64,000 bases of DNA from Variovorax sp. PBL-H6 (lineage in GTDB: Bacteria > Pseudomonadota > Gammaproteobacteria > Burkholderiales > Burkholderiaceae_C). The translations under genes and the position numbers were made by a program. Where the stretch lies: contig NZ_LR594659.1 of the NCBI RefSeq assembly GCF_901827155.1, forward strand, positions 1,860,001 through 1,924,000, in the 5' to 3' direction. The notes under the pieces were generated by a model. The model ran no database searches, was not told the DNA's origin, and saw nothing but the letters and a program-made list of their open reading frames with translations. Within the stretch, counting starts at the first letter, position 1, and each line of letters starts with the position of its first letter. Shown one piece after another: positions 53,247 to 62,530 of this stretch.

Positions 53247-55339
53247 ACGCGATAGCCACCTTCCTGCGGCTGCCGCCGCAGAGCCTCTCGGGCGCTCACA
53301 TGAAGGGCCTGGCCGGCCCCATTCTCATCATCATGATCCTGAGCATGATGGTGCTGCCGCTGCCGGCCTTCCTGCTGGACCTGCTGTTCACCTTCAACAT
53401 CGCGATGTCGGTGATGGTGCTGCTGGTGAGCATGTACACCATGAAGGCGCTGGACTTCGCAGCCTTCCCGGCGGTGCTGCTGTTCTCCACGCTGCTGCGC
53501 CTGTCGCTGAACGTGGCCTCCACCCGCGTGGTGCTGATGCACGGCCACACCGGCCCGGACGCGGCCGGCAAGGTGATCGAGGCCTTCGGGCATTTCCTGG
53601 TGGGCGGCAACTTTGCGGTTGGCGTGATGGTCTTCATCATCCTGGTGCTGATCAACTTCATGGTCATCACCAAGGGCGCGGGCCGCATTGCCGAGGTCGG
53701 CGCGCGCTTCATGCTCGACGCGATGCCCGGCAAGCAGATGGCAATCGACGCCGATCTGAACGCCGGGCTGATCGGCGAGGACGTGGCGCGCAAGCGGCGC
53801 ACCGAGGTCGCGCAGGAAGCCGACTTCTACGGCTCCATGGACGGTGCCAGCAAGTTCGTGCGCGGCGACGCCATCGCGGGGCTGCTGATCATGGTCATCA
53901 ACATCATCGGCGGCCTGGTGGTGGGCGTGGTGCAGCACGGGCTCGACTTCTCGACCGCCGGCACGACCTACACGCTGCTGGCCATCGGCGACGGCCTGGT
54001 GGCGCAGATTCCGGCGCTGGTGATCTCGACCGCGGCCGGCGTGATCGTCTCGCGCGTGACCACTGACGAAGACGTGGGGCGACAGCTCACCGGCCAGCTC
54101 TTCTCCAATCCGCAGGTGCTGTTCCTCACGGCCGCGATCATCGGCCTGATGGGCATGATCCCCGGCATGCCGAACCTGGCCTTCCTGCTGATCGCGGGCG
54201 GGCTGGCCTGGTTGGGCCGCCGGCTGCTGCTGCGCGCGCCGCAGAAGGCGGCCGAGCAGGCAGCGGCTTCCAATGCCGCTGCCTCCGCGCCGGCACCCGA
54301 GGGGGCCGAAGCCACCTGGGACGACGTGGCGCTGGTCGACCCGCTGGGCATGGAAGTCGGCTACCGGTTGATCCCGCTGGTGGACCAGTCGCAGCAGGGT
54401 GAACTGCTGGGCCGCATCAAGAGCATCCGCAAGAAGATCGCGCAGGAGCTGGGCTTCCTCGTGCCGGTGGTGCACATTCGCGACAACCTCGAGATCCAGC
54501 CCAACAGCTACGTCATCCGCCTCAAGGGCGTGGAGATCGGGCGCGGCGAGGCCTACCCGAACCAATGGATGGCGATCAATCCCGGCCAGGTCACGGGCAC
54601 GCTGCCGGGCACGCCGACGCAGGACCCGGCCTTCGGCCTGCCCGCGGTGTGGATCGACGCCGCCCAGCGCCAGCAGGCGCAGGTCCTCGGCTACACGGTC
54701 GTCGATGCCTGCACGGTGATGGCCACGCACCTCAACCACCTGATCCAGATGCATGCCGCCGAGCTGCTGGGCCGCCAGGAAGTGCAGCAGCTGCTGGACC
54801 AGGTCGGCAAGACCGCGCCCAAGTTGACGGAGGACCTGGTGCCCAAGGTGCTCTCGCTGAGCACGCTGCACAAGGTGCTGCAGAACCTGCTCGAGGAAGA
54901 AGTGCCGATCCGCGATATGCGCACCATCCTCGACGTGATGGCCGAGCATGCGCCGGCCGTCAAGGACGCCACCGAGCTGACCTCGCTCACGCGCCTGGCG
55001 CTGGGCCGCGCCATCGTGCAGCAGCTGTTCCCGGGCGACGCCGAGCTGCAGATCGTCGGACTCGACGCCACGCTCGATGGCGTGCTGCAGCAGGCCATGA
55101 CCAACAACAGCGGCATCGAGCCGGGCCTGGCCGACAACCTGCTCACGCAGACGCAGGCGGCCATCGCGCGCCAGGAGCAGATGGGGCTTGTGCCGGTCCT
55201 GGTCGTGCAGCACTCGCTGCGCGTGCTGCTTTCTCGCTTCCTGCGGCGCAGCCTGCCGCAGCTCAAGGTGCTCTCGCATGCCGAGATCCCTGATTCCCGC
55301 CGCATCAAGATCACCGCCACCATCGGAGGAAGAGTTTGA
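53243..55339 (+). CDS. flhA: Flagellar export gate protein FlhA
   Basis: This 698-residue gate protein has about eight membrane helices in residues 20-330 (including MVLPLPAFLLDLLFTFNIAM and the conserved loop DAMPGKQMAIDADLNAGLIG). The large cytoplasmic domain follows (VALVDPLGMEVGYRLIPLVD, RDNLEIQPNSYVIRLKGVEI). It binds export chaperones. The start overlaps flhB (ATGA) and the stop overlaps the flhF TTG start. Confidence 0.97.
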   Translation: MNAIATFLRLPPQSLSGAHMKGLAGPILIIMILSMMVLPLPAFLLDLLFTFNIAMSVMVLLVSMYTMKALDFAAFPAVLLFSTLLRLSLNVASTRVVLMHGHTGPDAAGKVIEAFGHFLVGGNFAVGVMVFIILVLINFMVITKGAGRIAEVGARFMLDAMPGKQMAIDADLNAGLIGEDVARKRRTEVAQEADFYGSMDGASKFVRGDAIAGLLIMVINIIGGLVVGVVQHGLDFSTAGTTYTLLAIGDGLVAQIPALVISTAAGVIVSRVTTDEDVGRQLTGQLFSNPQVLFLTAAIIGLMGMIPGMPNLAFLLIAGGLAWLGRRLLLRAPQKAAEQAAASNAAASAPAPEGAEATWDDVALVDPLGMEVGYRLIPLVDQSQQGELLGRIKSIRKKIAQELGFLVPVVHIRDNLEIQPNSYVIRLKGVEIGRGEAYPNQWMAINPGQVTGTLPGTPTQDPAFGLPAVWIDAAQRQQAQVLGYTVVDACTVMATHLNHLIQMHAAELLGRQEVQQLLDQVGKTAPKLTEDLVPKVLSLSTLHKVLQNLLEEEVPIRDMRTILDVMAEHAPAVKDATELTSLTRLALGRAIVQQLFPGDAELQIVGLDATLDGVLQQAMTNNSGIEPGLADNLLTQTQAAIARQEQMGLVPVLVVQHSLRVLLSRFLRRSLPQLKVLSHAEIPDSRRIKITATIGGRV

Positions 55340-57897
55340 ACATCATCACGGACGTGCGCAGTGCCGCACGCAAGTTCGTCGCGGCCACCAGCCGCGAAGC
55401 CCTGCGGCTCGCCCGCGAAGCCCTGGGTTCGGAGGCGATGGTGCTGACCAATCGCGTCGTCGCCGACGGCGTCGAGATCGTCGCCATGGCGCCGGAGGAA
55501 ATGGAACAGGTCGCGGAGCATGCGGTGCCTGCCGCGACGCCGGCGTCGTCCGCCGCGGTCGATGTGCGGGCGTCGTCCGCCGAGAAGCCCGCGCCCGCGT
55601 CGTTGGTTGCGGCGTCTGCACCAATGGCCACCGCCGCAATGCCTGCGCCGATGCCGGTGCCGTCGATGCCGTCGATGCCGCCGATGCCCTTCATGCCTTC
55701 ATTGCCCTCGCGTCCGGCGGTGCCCGTCACCCCGCTGCTGCAGCAGGCCCTGCCCGCTGCGCCCGCCACGGCCTTCGCACCGGCGAGTGAAGCCCCGGCT
55801 GCCGCCAAGCTGCACGCCGACCCGGTGCTCAGCGAGCTGCACTCCATGCGCGGGATGATCGAGGAACAACTGGCCACCGTCGTGTGGAACGACCGCCAGC
55901 GCCGGGACCCGATGCGCGGACGCCTGCTGCACACGCTGCTGGGCGCCGGCTTCAGTGCCCGCCTGGCCAAGGCCATGCTGGAGCACCTGCCGGCCAACCA
56001 GAGCTACGCCCAGGGCATGGCCTTCGTGCGCTCGGAGCTGGTTCGTACCGTGCCGGTCATGGAAGACGAGGATGCGCTGCTGGCCCAGGGTGGCGTCTAT
56101 GCGCTGATGGGCCCCACGGGCGTCGGCAAGACCACCACCACCGCCAAGCTCGCGGCACGCTGCGTGATGCGCTTCGGCGCGGACAAGCTGGCACTCGTGA
56201 CCACCGACAGCTATCGCATCGGCGCCTACGAGCAGTTGCGCATCTACGGTCAGATCCTCAACGTGCCGGTCTACGCGGTGAAGGACGCGACCGACCTGCA
56301 ACTGGTGCTCAACGACCTGCGCAACAAGCACATGGTGCTCATCGACACCGTCGGCATGAGCCAGCGCGACCGCGCCGTCTCGGAGCAGATCGCCATGCTC
56401 GGCAGCAGCCCGCGGCCGGTGAAGCGGCTGCTGCTGCTCAACGCGGCCAGCCATGGCGACACGCTCAACGAGGTGGTGCATGCCTATCGGCACGGTGATG
56501 CGAGCAACGGCAACGCGCTGGCAGGCTGCATCTTCACCAAGGTGGACGAGGCCACGCACCCCGGTGCGCTGATCGACACCGTGATCCGCCATCGGTTGCC
56601 GGTGCATTACGTTTCCAGCGGCCAGAAGGTGCCGGAAAACCTCGCGCCGGCCGACCGCTTCGCCCTGGTCGACAGCGTGTTCCAGGCCAAGGCGCCGAGC
56701 GCGCTCTTCGTGCCCGGCGAAAGCGACCTGCAGGACAGGCCTGCCGACGCGGAGGACGCGTCGGAAGTGGCGCAGGCGCAGGCCGAGACCGAGCGCCTGC
56801 GTTTGAAGTACCAGCAGCTGATCCATGCCATGGCCCATGACGCGCAGGAGGTGGCCTGGGCCGCCAAGGCGCTGGCCGATGCCGACCTGGGCTTCGACGC
56901 GGCGCGCGAGCTGTGGCGCATGGCGTCCGACGAGAACGTGCTGCACAAGACCGTGCTGCAGTCGCTCAAGGCCCATGCGTGGAGCGAGGTCGCCACCGGC
57001 TGCGATCGCCATGTGCTGGCGCTCGGCGGGCAGCTCGGCCTGAAGTCGAACGAGGGCGGCGATGCTTACGGATGCGAGAGCAGCTTGCTGCTGTCGGATC
57101 GTGACGGCGGGCCGCTGGCCGCGCCGAACCAGTGGCTCTCCACCGCCGGTGCAGGCGCCGCGCCTGCCGCTGCGGCGCGCAGGGCCGGGCTGCGCCCGCT
57201 GCAGTGGGTGGCGCAGCAGGACTTCGGCAAGCCGGTGGTGCATGTGTTGCCGCGCCTGCCCGCCATCGAATTCATGGGCGAGCTCCAAACCCGCGGACTC
57301 GCGTGGCTGGCGCGTGCGCCGGGCTCGACCGCCATCGTCGACGCGGCGGGCGGCCGCGGCACGCTGGCCCGCCTGGCACTGTCGTTCGGCGAGGCGCACC
57401 CCGTGCGCTTCAAGGGCAAGCCCGCGCTGCAGGCCGAAGCCCACGCCGAGGTGCTGCTGCGCGGCGAGCACGGGCTGCCTGCGCTGCGCTGTGTCGTGAC
57501 GCGCGTGATGGAGCCGAAGAGCCGCAAGATCCTGGCGCAGGGCTATCTGCTGTCGAACATCGGCAGCGAGGTCGATGCGGCACAGCTTGCGCAGTGGCAG
57601 ACCTGGGCCGCGGAAGCCGAGCCTTGCTTCCGGCTGATCCGCCAGGGCCTGCAACTGGTGGGCGGCATGGGCGAGTTGGGCGATCCGCACATGATGAAGC
57701 GCGTGCTGATTGCCGGGCAGGCGAGCACCACCGTGTGGCGCCTGCTGCACGCGCAAGGCGAATGGGCGGGCCGCACCCGTTCGCTGCTGAGCCAGCTGAC
57801 CGGCCGGCGCCTGCGGCCCGACCGCGCGCCCTCGGGCAACGTGCTCTACGAGGGCGTGGCCAAGATGTTCCTGTTGCTGGAGGCGCTGGGTACATGA
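55336..57897 (+). CDS. flhF: Flagellar GTPase FlhF with long extra C-terminus
   Basis: This 853-residue protein starts at a TTG overlapping the flhA stop, with GGAGGAAG upstream. The first 455 or so residues are a normal FlhF: an N-terminal domain (SREALRLAREALGSEAMVLT), an Ala/Pro/Met-rich linker, then the SRP-type GTPase with GPTGVGKT at 259-266, LVTTDSYRIGAYEQLRIYGQ, HMVLIDTVGMSQRDRAV and CIFTKVDEATHPGALIDTVI. About 390 further residues follow with no recognised domain (LIHAMAHDAQEVAWAAKALA ... GNVLYEGVAKMFLLLEALGT). Standard FlhF proteins end near the GTPase. FlhF places polar flagella; the extension's role is unknown. Confidence 0.93.
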   Translation: MNIITDVRSAARKFVAATSREALRLAREALGSEAMVLTNRVVADGVEIVAMAPEEMEQVAEHAVPAATPASSAAVDVRASSAEKPAPASLVAASAPMATAAMPAPMPVPSMPSMPPMPFMPSLPSRPAVPVTPLLQQALPAAPATAFAPASEAPAAAKLHADPVLSELHSMRGMIEEQLATVVWNDRQRRDPMRGRLLHTLLGAGFSARLAKAMLEHLPANQSYAQGMAFVRSELVRTVPVMEDEDALLAQGGVYALMGPTGVGKTTTTAKLAARCVMRFGADKLALVTTDSYRIGAYEQLRIYGQILNVPVYAVKDATDLQLVLNDLRNKHMVLIDTVGMSQRDRAVSEQIAMLGSSPRPVKRLLLLNAASHGDTLNEVVHAYRHGDASNGNALAGCIFTKVDEATHPGALIDTVIRHRLPVHYVSSGQKVPENLAPADRFALVDSVFQAKAPSALFVPGESDLQDRPADAEDASEVAQAQAETERLRLKYQQLIHAMAHDAQEVAWAAKALADADLGFDAARELWRMASDENVLHKTVLQSLKAHAWSEVATGCDRHVLALGGQLGLKSNEGGDAYGCESSLLLSDRDGGPLAAPNQWLSTAGAGAAPAAAARRAGLRPLQWVAQQDFGKPVVHVLPRLPAIEFMGELQTRGLAWLARAPGSTAIVDAAGGRGTLARLALSFGEAHPVRFKGKPALQAEAHAEVLLRGEHGLPALRCVVTRVMEPKSRKILAQGYLLSNIGSEVDAAQLAQWQTWAAEAEPCFRLIRQGLQLVGGMGELGDPHMMKRVLIAGQASTTVWRLLHAQGEWAGRTRSLLSQLTGRRLRPDRAPSGNVLYEGVAKMFLLLEALGT

Positions 57898-57959
57898 GCC
57901 GAACGGCCGCTCCGAAGGCGAACAGCACTGCAGCGCGCAGCGCGGAGGTCGCGCTGTGA
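57894..57959 (+). CDS. Tiny coupled ORF (21 residues) between flhF and flhG
   Basis: An ATG overlapping the flhF stop (ATGA) opens a frame of 21 residues (MSRTAAPKANSTAARSAEVA, then L) whose TGA overlaps the flhG GTG start (GTGA). Its main effect may be to couple flhG translation to flhF; whether a stable peptide exists is unknown. Confidence 0.35.
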   Translation: MSRTAAPKANSTAARSAEVAL

Positions 57960-58792
57960 GCAAATTGGTACTGGACCAGGCGGATGGACTGCGGCGCCTG
58001 CTGGCACAGACGCGCACCCGGGTGTTCGCCTTTGCCAGCATGGGGCGCGGGCTGGGCGTCACCACTGTGGCGATGAACCTGGCCGCTGCCCTGGCGTACC
58101 AGGGCAGGGAGGTGCTGCTGCTTGACGAGCATGGCACCGAGCCGGGCTCCGTCTCGGCGCACTGGGCCGTCGATCCGCTGGGCACGCTGGCCGACGTGGC
58201 CAGCCGCCGCCTCACCCTGCAGGGGGCCGCCTCGCGCGTGGCTTGCGGCGTCTACGTGCTGCCAGCCGTGCCGCGCACGCCGGCCGGCAGTCCCGACCCG
58301 CGCACGCTGTGGGAAGGCGACGTGATCCTGGTCGATGCCGCGCTCGACGGCGAAGGCCGCCTCTCCGCCCTGGCGCAGGCGGCTGATGAGCTGGTGCTGG
58401 TGATGCAGCCGCACGCGGCCTCCATCACCGCCACCTACGCGGGCATCAAGCGGCTGCACTACGCGCATGCGCTGCGCCAGCTGCGCTTCCTGGTCAACGG
58501 CGTGGCCGAGCCTGGGGCGGCGCAGCAGGTGGCGCACAACCTGGCCCAGGCCGGCAGCCGCTACCTCGCCGTCTCGCTGCAGCCGGCCGGGTGCGTGCGA
58601 GCCGAGACCCATGCGTGCGCCGCCGTGCGGCTCGGCCGCACCGTGGTCGAGGCTTATCCCGCCAGCCCGGCGGCGGCTGACTTCCGCCGCATCGCCGATG
58701 AGATGGGCCAGTGGCCCTGGCGCCCGGGCACGAGCCTGGCGCCGCTGCCTGCGCCCGGGGTGCAGGGCATGAACACCGCCGAGGCCTGCTGA
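57956..58792 (+). CDS. flhG: Flagellar number regulator FlhG (FleN), P-loop degenerate
   Basis: This 278-residue MinD-like protein starts at GTG with GGAGG seven bases upstream. It keeps the N-terminal FlhF-activating motif (DQADGLRRLL) and a Walker B-like VILVDAALDGEGR. However, the deviant Walker A reads SMGRGLGVTTVAMNLAAALA where FlhG normally has KGGVGKT, so both signature lysines are missing. ATP-driven dimerisation may be lost or altered. It follows flhF, its usual partner, and precedes fliA. Confidence 0.88.
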   Translation: MSKLVLDQADGLRRLLAQTRTRVFAFASMGRGLGVTTVAMNLAAALAYQGREVLLLDEHGTEPGSVSAHWAVDPLGTLADVASRRLTLQGAASRVACGVYVLPAVPRTPAGSPDPRTLWEGDVILVDAALDGEGRLSALAQAADELVLVMQPHAASITATYAGIKRLHYAHALRQLRFLVNGVAEPGAAQQVAHNLAQAGSRYLAVSLQPAGCVRAETHACAAVRLGRTVVEAYPASPAAADFRRIADEMGQWPWRPGTSLAPLPAPGVQGMNTAEAC

Positions 58793-58826
58793 GGCCGCGG
58801 CACCAGGAGAAGGAAAAAGGACCACC

Positions 58827-59567
58827 GTGTACACCGCACAGGGAACCATTGAAAAGACCCATCTGCTCAAGCAGCACCAGCCCATGGTGCGGCGCATGGC
58901 GCTGCAGATGCTGGCCAAGCTGCCCGCCTGCGTGGAGCTCGACGACCTCATCCAGGCCGGCATGATCGGCCTGCTCGATGCGTCGACGCGCTACCAGGAC
59001 AACCGCGGCGCGCAGTTCGAGACCTTTGCCAGCCAGCGCATCCGCGGCGCCATGCTCGACGAACTGCGCGCCAACGACTGGGGATCGCGCGGCCTGCGGC
59101 AGTCGGCGCGCAAGGTCGAGGGCGCCATGCAGGTCCTGGAGCACCGGCTGGGACGCGCGCCCACCGAAGGCGAAATCGCCAAGGAGCTGAAGATGACCCT
59201 GGACGCCTACCAGGGACTGCTGCAGGAGATCCAGGGCTGCCAGTTGCTCTACGTCGAGGACTTCTCGCAGGACGGGGAGGGCGACAGCCCTTTCCTGGAC
59301 CGCCATGCGAGCGACGCGCGCGGCGAGCGTGGCGGCGCCAGCGACGATCCGCTGGCGCAGCTGATGGAGAGCGGCTTTCGCCACCAGCTGGTGGCGGCCA
59401 TCGCCGAGCTCCCCGAACGCGACCGGCTGCTGCTCAACCTGTATTACGAGGAAGAGCTCAACCTGCGCGAGATCGGCGCCATCCTCGAGGTCAGCCAGTC
59501 GCGCGTCTGCCAGCTCCACAGCCAGGCCATCGGCCGGTTGCGGGCAAAGCTCAAGGATCTTCTGTAG
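58827..59567 (+). CDS. fliA: Flagellar sigma factor FliA (sigma-28)
   Basis: This 246-residue sigma factor starts at GTG with AAGGA nearby. It shows region 2 (LVRRMALQMLAKLPACVELD-type segment, DDLIQAGMIGLLDASTRYQD, FETFASQRIRGAMLDELRAN) and region 4 (ELPERDRLLLNLYYEEELNL, REIGAILEVSQSRVCQLHSQ). It directs RNA polymerase to TAAA-N15-GCCGATAA promoters, one of which precedes fliC. It ends the motility cluster. No flgM is in the window. Confidence 0.97.
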   Translation: MYTAQGTIEKTHLLKQHQPMVRRMALQMLAKLPACVELDDLIQAGMIGLLDASTRYQDNRGAQFETFASQRIRGAMLDELRANDWGSRGLRQSARKVEGAMQVLEHRLGRAPTEGEIAKELKMTLDAYQGLLQEIQGCQLLYVEDFSQDGEGDSPFLDRHASDARGERGGASDDPLAQLMESGFRHQLVAAIAELPERDRLLLNLYYEEELNLREIGAILEVSQSRVCQLHSQAIGRLRAKLKDLL

Positions 59568-59584
59568 CCGCCGTGTAGGAAAAC

Positions 59585-59601
59585 GCCGCCACCGGTGCGG
59601 C
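59585..59601 (+). terminator. Hairpin after fliA
   Basis: GCCGC at 59585 pairs with GCGGC at 59597 with a 7-base centre that is itself nearly palindromic, followed by AATGTTTGATTT. It lies 17 bases after the fliA stop and is a reasonable end for the flhBAFG-fliA transcript. Confidence 0.45.
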
Positions 59602-59642
59602 AATGTTTGATTTCTGCCGCGCAATCGCCCAGCATGGTCGCC

Positions 59643-60818
59643 ATGGACACACCCATTTTCAGCGCGCTGCCCGGTGGAGCCCAGACACTCGCCGGTGAAG
59701 GAACCGAGCTCGCGGAGCCCGGCCTCGAAGGAACGGTGGTCGCGCTGACGGCGGACCACCACGCATACGCCAGCGAGCACGAGCGCGCAACCCGCGCCCA
59801 GCTCGCCTGGCGGTTGGCCCGGCTCAAGAAGTCCCGCTTCGAGGGCGAGTACGACAACGCGCGGACCTATCCGGCGCCGGTGTACTTCGTGCCCAGCGAC
59901 ACGCTGGTCGGCGACACGCTGCCCAGTTCACTCGGGATCGCGAGCCATCACGCCCTGTTCGGCGGCGTGGTGCCCTATCCCTTCGTGCTCACGAAGGCGC
60001 TGGTGCACCCGCTGATCGATCCGGCCGCGGCGGCACCGCCCGGATGGAGCCACGGCTTCGCCAGCCAGGTTGCCCATGCGGTGCTGCAGGGCTTCTCCGT
60101 TTTTGCGCACGACGATGCGAGCCGCGCCGGCATGCGTCTGCTGGAGCATGGCGCCGTGCGGGTCAAGCCCGTGCGTGCGACCGGTGGCCGCGGCCAGCAG
60201 GTCGTGCGCGACCGTCAGTCGCTGGAGGCATGCATCGCGGCCATGGACGCGGCGGAAATCGCCGAGCACGGGCTGGTGCTGGAAGAGAACCTGGAGCAGC
60301 CCGTGACCTTCAGTGTCGGCCAGGTGCATGTGGGGCGTGCCATCGCGAGCTACTACGGCTGCCAGCGCCTGACCAGCGACAACCAGGGCGAGAAGGTCTA
60401 TGGCGGCTCGGATCTCACGGTCGCGCGCGGCGACTTCGATGCGCTGCTCGAACTGAGCTTTCCCGAGGAGATCCGCCTCGCCGTGGAGCAGGCGCGCAGC
60501 CTGCACCGTGCGGTGGGCGCTGCGTTCCCGGGGTTCTTCGCCTCGCGCATCAACTACGACGTGGCGCAGGGCGAGAGCAGCGGGGGTCGCTGGTGCTCCG
60601 GTGTGCTGGAGCAGTCCTGGCGCGTGGGCGGCGCGAGTGGCGCGGAAATCGCGGCGCTCGAGGTGTTCGAAGAGCAGCCGGAGCGCCGTGCGGTCAATGC
60701 CTCCTGCTTCGAGGTCTACGGCGACGGCGTCATGCCGCCGCCCAATGCGTGCGTGTACTTCAGCGGCGTGGATGCGAGTGTCGGCCCGATCACGAAGTAC
60801 ACCGTGGTCGAGCCCTGA
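59643..60818 (+). CDS. DUF3182 family protein
   Basis: This protein of about 391 residues has the features of the uncharacterised DUF3182 group: AYASEHERATRAQLAWRLAR, then PAPVYFVPSDTLVGDTLPSS, LFGGVVPYPFVLTKALVHPL and an ATP-grasp-like stretch AVRVKPVRATGGRGQQVVRD, with VLEENLEQPVTFSVGQVHVG later. An ATP-dependent ligase-like fold is plausible but unproven. An ATG at 59634 would add three residues; neither start has a clear ribosome site. It is followed after six bases by a hydrolase gene, a pairing that suggests an operon. Confidence 0.8.
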   Translation: MDTPIFSALPGGAQTLAGEGTELAEPGLEGTVVALTADHHAYASEHERATRAQLAWRLARLKKSRFEGEYDNARTYPAPVYFVPSDTLVGDTLPSSLGIASHHALFGGVVPYPFVLTKALVHPLIDPAAAAPPGWSHGFASQVAHAVLQGFSVFAHDDASRAGMRLLEHGAVRVKPVRATGGRGQQVVRDRQSLEACIAAMDAAEIAEHGLVLEENLEQPVTFSVGQVHVGRAIASYYGCQRLTSDNQGEKVYGGSDLTVARGDFDALLELSFPEEIRLAVEQARSLHRAVGAAFPGFFASRINYDVAQGESSGGRWCSGVLEQSWRVGGASGAEIAALEVFEEQPERRAVNASCFEVYGDGVMPPPNACVYFSGVDASVGPITKYTVVEP

Positions 60819-60824
60819 CACCTG

Positions 60825-61625
60825 ATGCCCACTCGCCATGCATTGATCGACATCCCCGTCGACGGCGTGCGCATCGCCGGCACGCTGGTCGCCGCCTCCA
60901 CCATGGTGCCTGGCGTGCTGCTGGTGCACGGCTGGGACGGCAGCCAGCAGCAGGACATCGCACTGGCCCACGAGCTCGCGGCCCTGGGCTGCATCTGCCT
61001 GACATTCGACCTGCGCGGCCACGCCCGCCACGTCGCACAGCGTGAGGCTGTCACGCGCGAGGACAACCTGCGCGATGTACTGGCCGCCTACGACACGCTG
61101 GTCGGCCATCCCGCGGTGGACCCACAGGCGGTCGCCGTCATCGGCAGCAGCTACGGCGGCTACCTTGCGGCGGTGCTGAGCTCGCTGCGCCCGGTACGCT
61201 GGCTGGGCCTGCGTGTGCCCGCCATCTACCGCGACGAGAACTGGGAGCAGCCGAAACGGCGGCTCAACGGCGATGACTTGACGCTGTACCGCCAGACCAC
61301 CATCGAGCCCGAGAAGAACCGCGCGCTGGCCGCCTGCGAAGACTTCTTCGGCGACGTGCTCATCGTCGAATCGGAGAACGACATCATCGTTCCGCACCCG
61401 GTCATCGAGAACTACCTCGCCGCCTTCAAGTACGCGCGTTCCGTGACCCACCGGGTCATGGCCGGTGTCGATCATGCAATGTCGAAAAAGGTCTGGCGGC
61501 AGGCCTATGTCCAGATCGTGGTCGCCTGGATGACCGAGAGGCGCCTGGCCGCGAAGGCCGAGGACAAGGAACGTCCGCCGCAGCAGGCGCAGCGCTACGA
61601 GACCTGGCCAAGCGCCAACGCATGA
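60825..61625 (+). CDS. Alpha/beta hydrolase (dienelactone hydrolase-like)
   Basis: This 266-residue protein has the alpha/beta hydrolase fold: oxyanion region LLVHGWDGSQQQD, nucleophile elbow GSSYGG, an acid in VLIVESENDIIVPHPVIENY and His in GVDHAMSKKVWRQAY. There is no signal peptide, so it is cytoplasmic. Its small distance from the DUF3182 gene (six bases) suggests joint expression. The substrate is unknown; an ester or lactone is typical of the family. Confidence 0.85.
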   Translation: MPTRHALIDIPVDGVRIAGTLVAASTMVPGVLLVHGWDGSQQQDIALAHELAALGCICLTFDLRGHARHVAQREAVTREDNLRDVLAAYDTLVGHPAVDPQAVAVIGSSYGGYLAAVLSSLRPVRWLGLRVPAIYRDENWEQPKRRLNGDDLTLYRQTTIEPEKNRALAACEDFFGDVLIVESENDIIVPHPVIENYLAAFKYARSVTHRVMAGVDHAMSKKVWRQAYVQIVVAWMTERRLAAKAEDKERPPQQAQRYETWPSANA

Positions 61626-61754
61626 GCGCGACCGCGCAAGCCGTCGCAATAAGCGAGAAATATTAATACGCATGTTTGCTCCGCGCCCTTCAAGAAGCGC
61701 AGGACTGAGCCGAAAAGCACTCAGATTCAATCAAACAAGAGCATCAAGAACACC

Positions 61755-62198
61755 ATGTCCAGACTCATCATCCTCGCCAGGCACGGCAGTGTCAGGCAAG
61801 TCAACATCGAGGGCCAGGTCACCCTCATCGGGCGCGATCCTGAATGCGGCGTGCAGATCGACAGCCTGGGCGTGAGCCGGCGCCACGCCTCGATCCACTG
61901 GAGCGGCGACCGCTTCGTGCTGACCGATCTGGAGAGCTTCAACGGCACTTTCGTCAATAACGAGCGCGTCTGGGAGCATTCGCTACAGAACGGCGACGCG
62001 ATCGCCATGGGCGAGTGCCAGCTGCGCTTTCTCTACAGCTCGAAGGCGCTGCCCAGCGCCGATGCCTTGCGGCTGGTGACGCAGGCCGACGACCTGCCTG
62101 GGTGGGATGCCGCGCGGGCGCGCAGCGACTGGGTTGCGTTCTTCCGGCGCGGCGGGGCGAAGCGCAGCCGTGGTGGGGCGGTGGCGCACCATCGGTGA
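61755..62198 (+). CDS. FHA-domain protein
   Basis: This 147-residue protein is mainly one forkhead-associated domain: ITLIGRDPECGVQID-type opening (LIGRDPECGVQIDSLGVSRR), HASIHWSGDRFVLTDLESFN and GTFVNNERVWEHSLQNGDAI. The Gly-Arg, Ser-x-x-His and Asn-Gly residues that bind phosphothreonine are present. The last 40 residues are Arg-rich and less structured. An AT-rich stretch (61664-61675) before the gene may hold its promoter. No kinase partner lies next to it. Confidence 0.88.
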   Translation: MSRLIILARHGSVRQVNIEGQVTLIGRDPECGVQIDSLGVSRRHASIHWSGDRFVLTDLESFNGTFVNNERVWEHSLQNGDAIAMGECQLRFLYSSKALPSADALRLVTQADDLPGWDAARARSDWVAFFRRGGAKRSRGGAVAHHR

Positions 62199-62530
62199 TT
62201 CGGGAGGGAGAACCGACACTCGCCAGCGACTGACGGTCTCCGATCAAGACCGCATTCACCAGGTCGTGCGTACGACCAAGGCCTACGATGCAGCGATAGG
62301 AAAGGACATGCTTTCAGTGCGGATCGGCCGCTAATCGAAACCTGCAGCGGGGCTTCGGTCCGCGATGGTGAAGTAGTCCAGAGGGGGCGCTTCGGCTCCC
62401 GAAATCGCGCCTCCGTCAGCGGGGCACGCGCTATTGTTGAATGAAAACGGGGCATCGGCGCTTCGGATTACCATTCGCGGCCCCGATCGCGTGTCGGGGC
62501 AATCAAGACATCAAATTCCCGGGGGATCAC
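62199..62530. other. Intergenic stretch without a supported gene
   Basis: These 332 bases lie between the FHA gene and the thioesterase gene. Short open frames exist on both strands but lack ribosome sites and protein character. A GC-rich inverted pair (GGCCCCGATCGCG ... GTCGGGGC) occurs near 62480-62500, upstream of the thioesterase start. Confidence 0.5.

Noticed and set aside
62033..62455. Minus-strand frame over the FHA gene end and the following gap
   Set aside because: It overlaps the FHA coding sequence and has no start site or recognisable domain.
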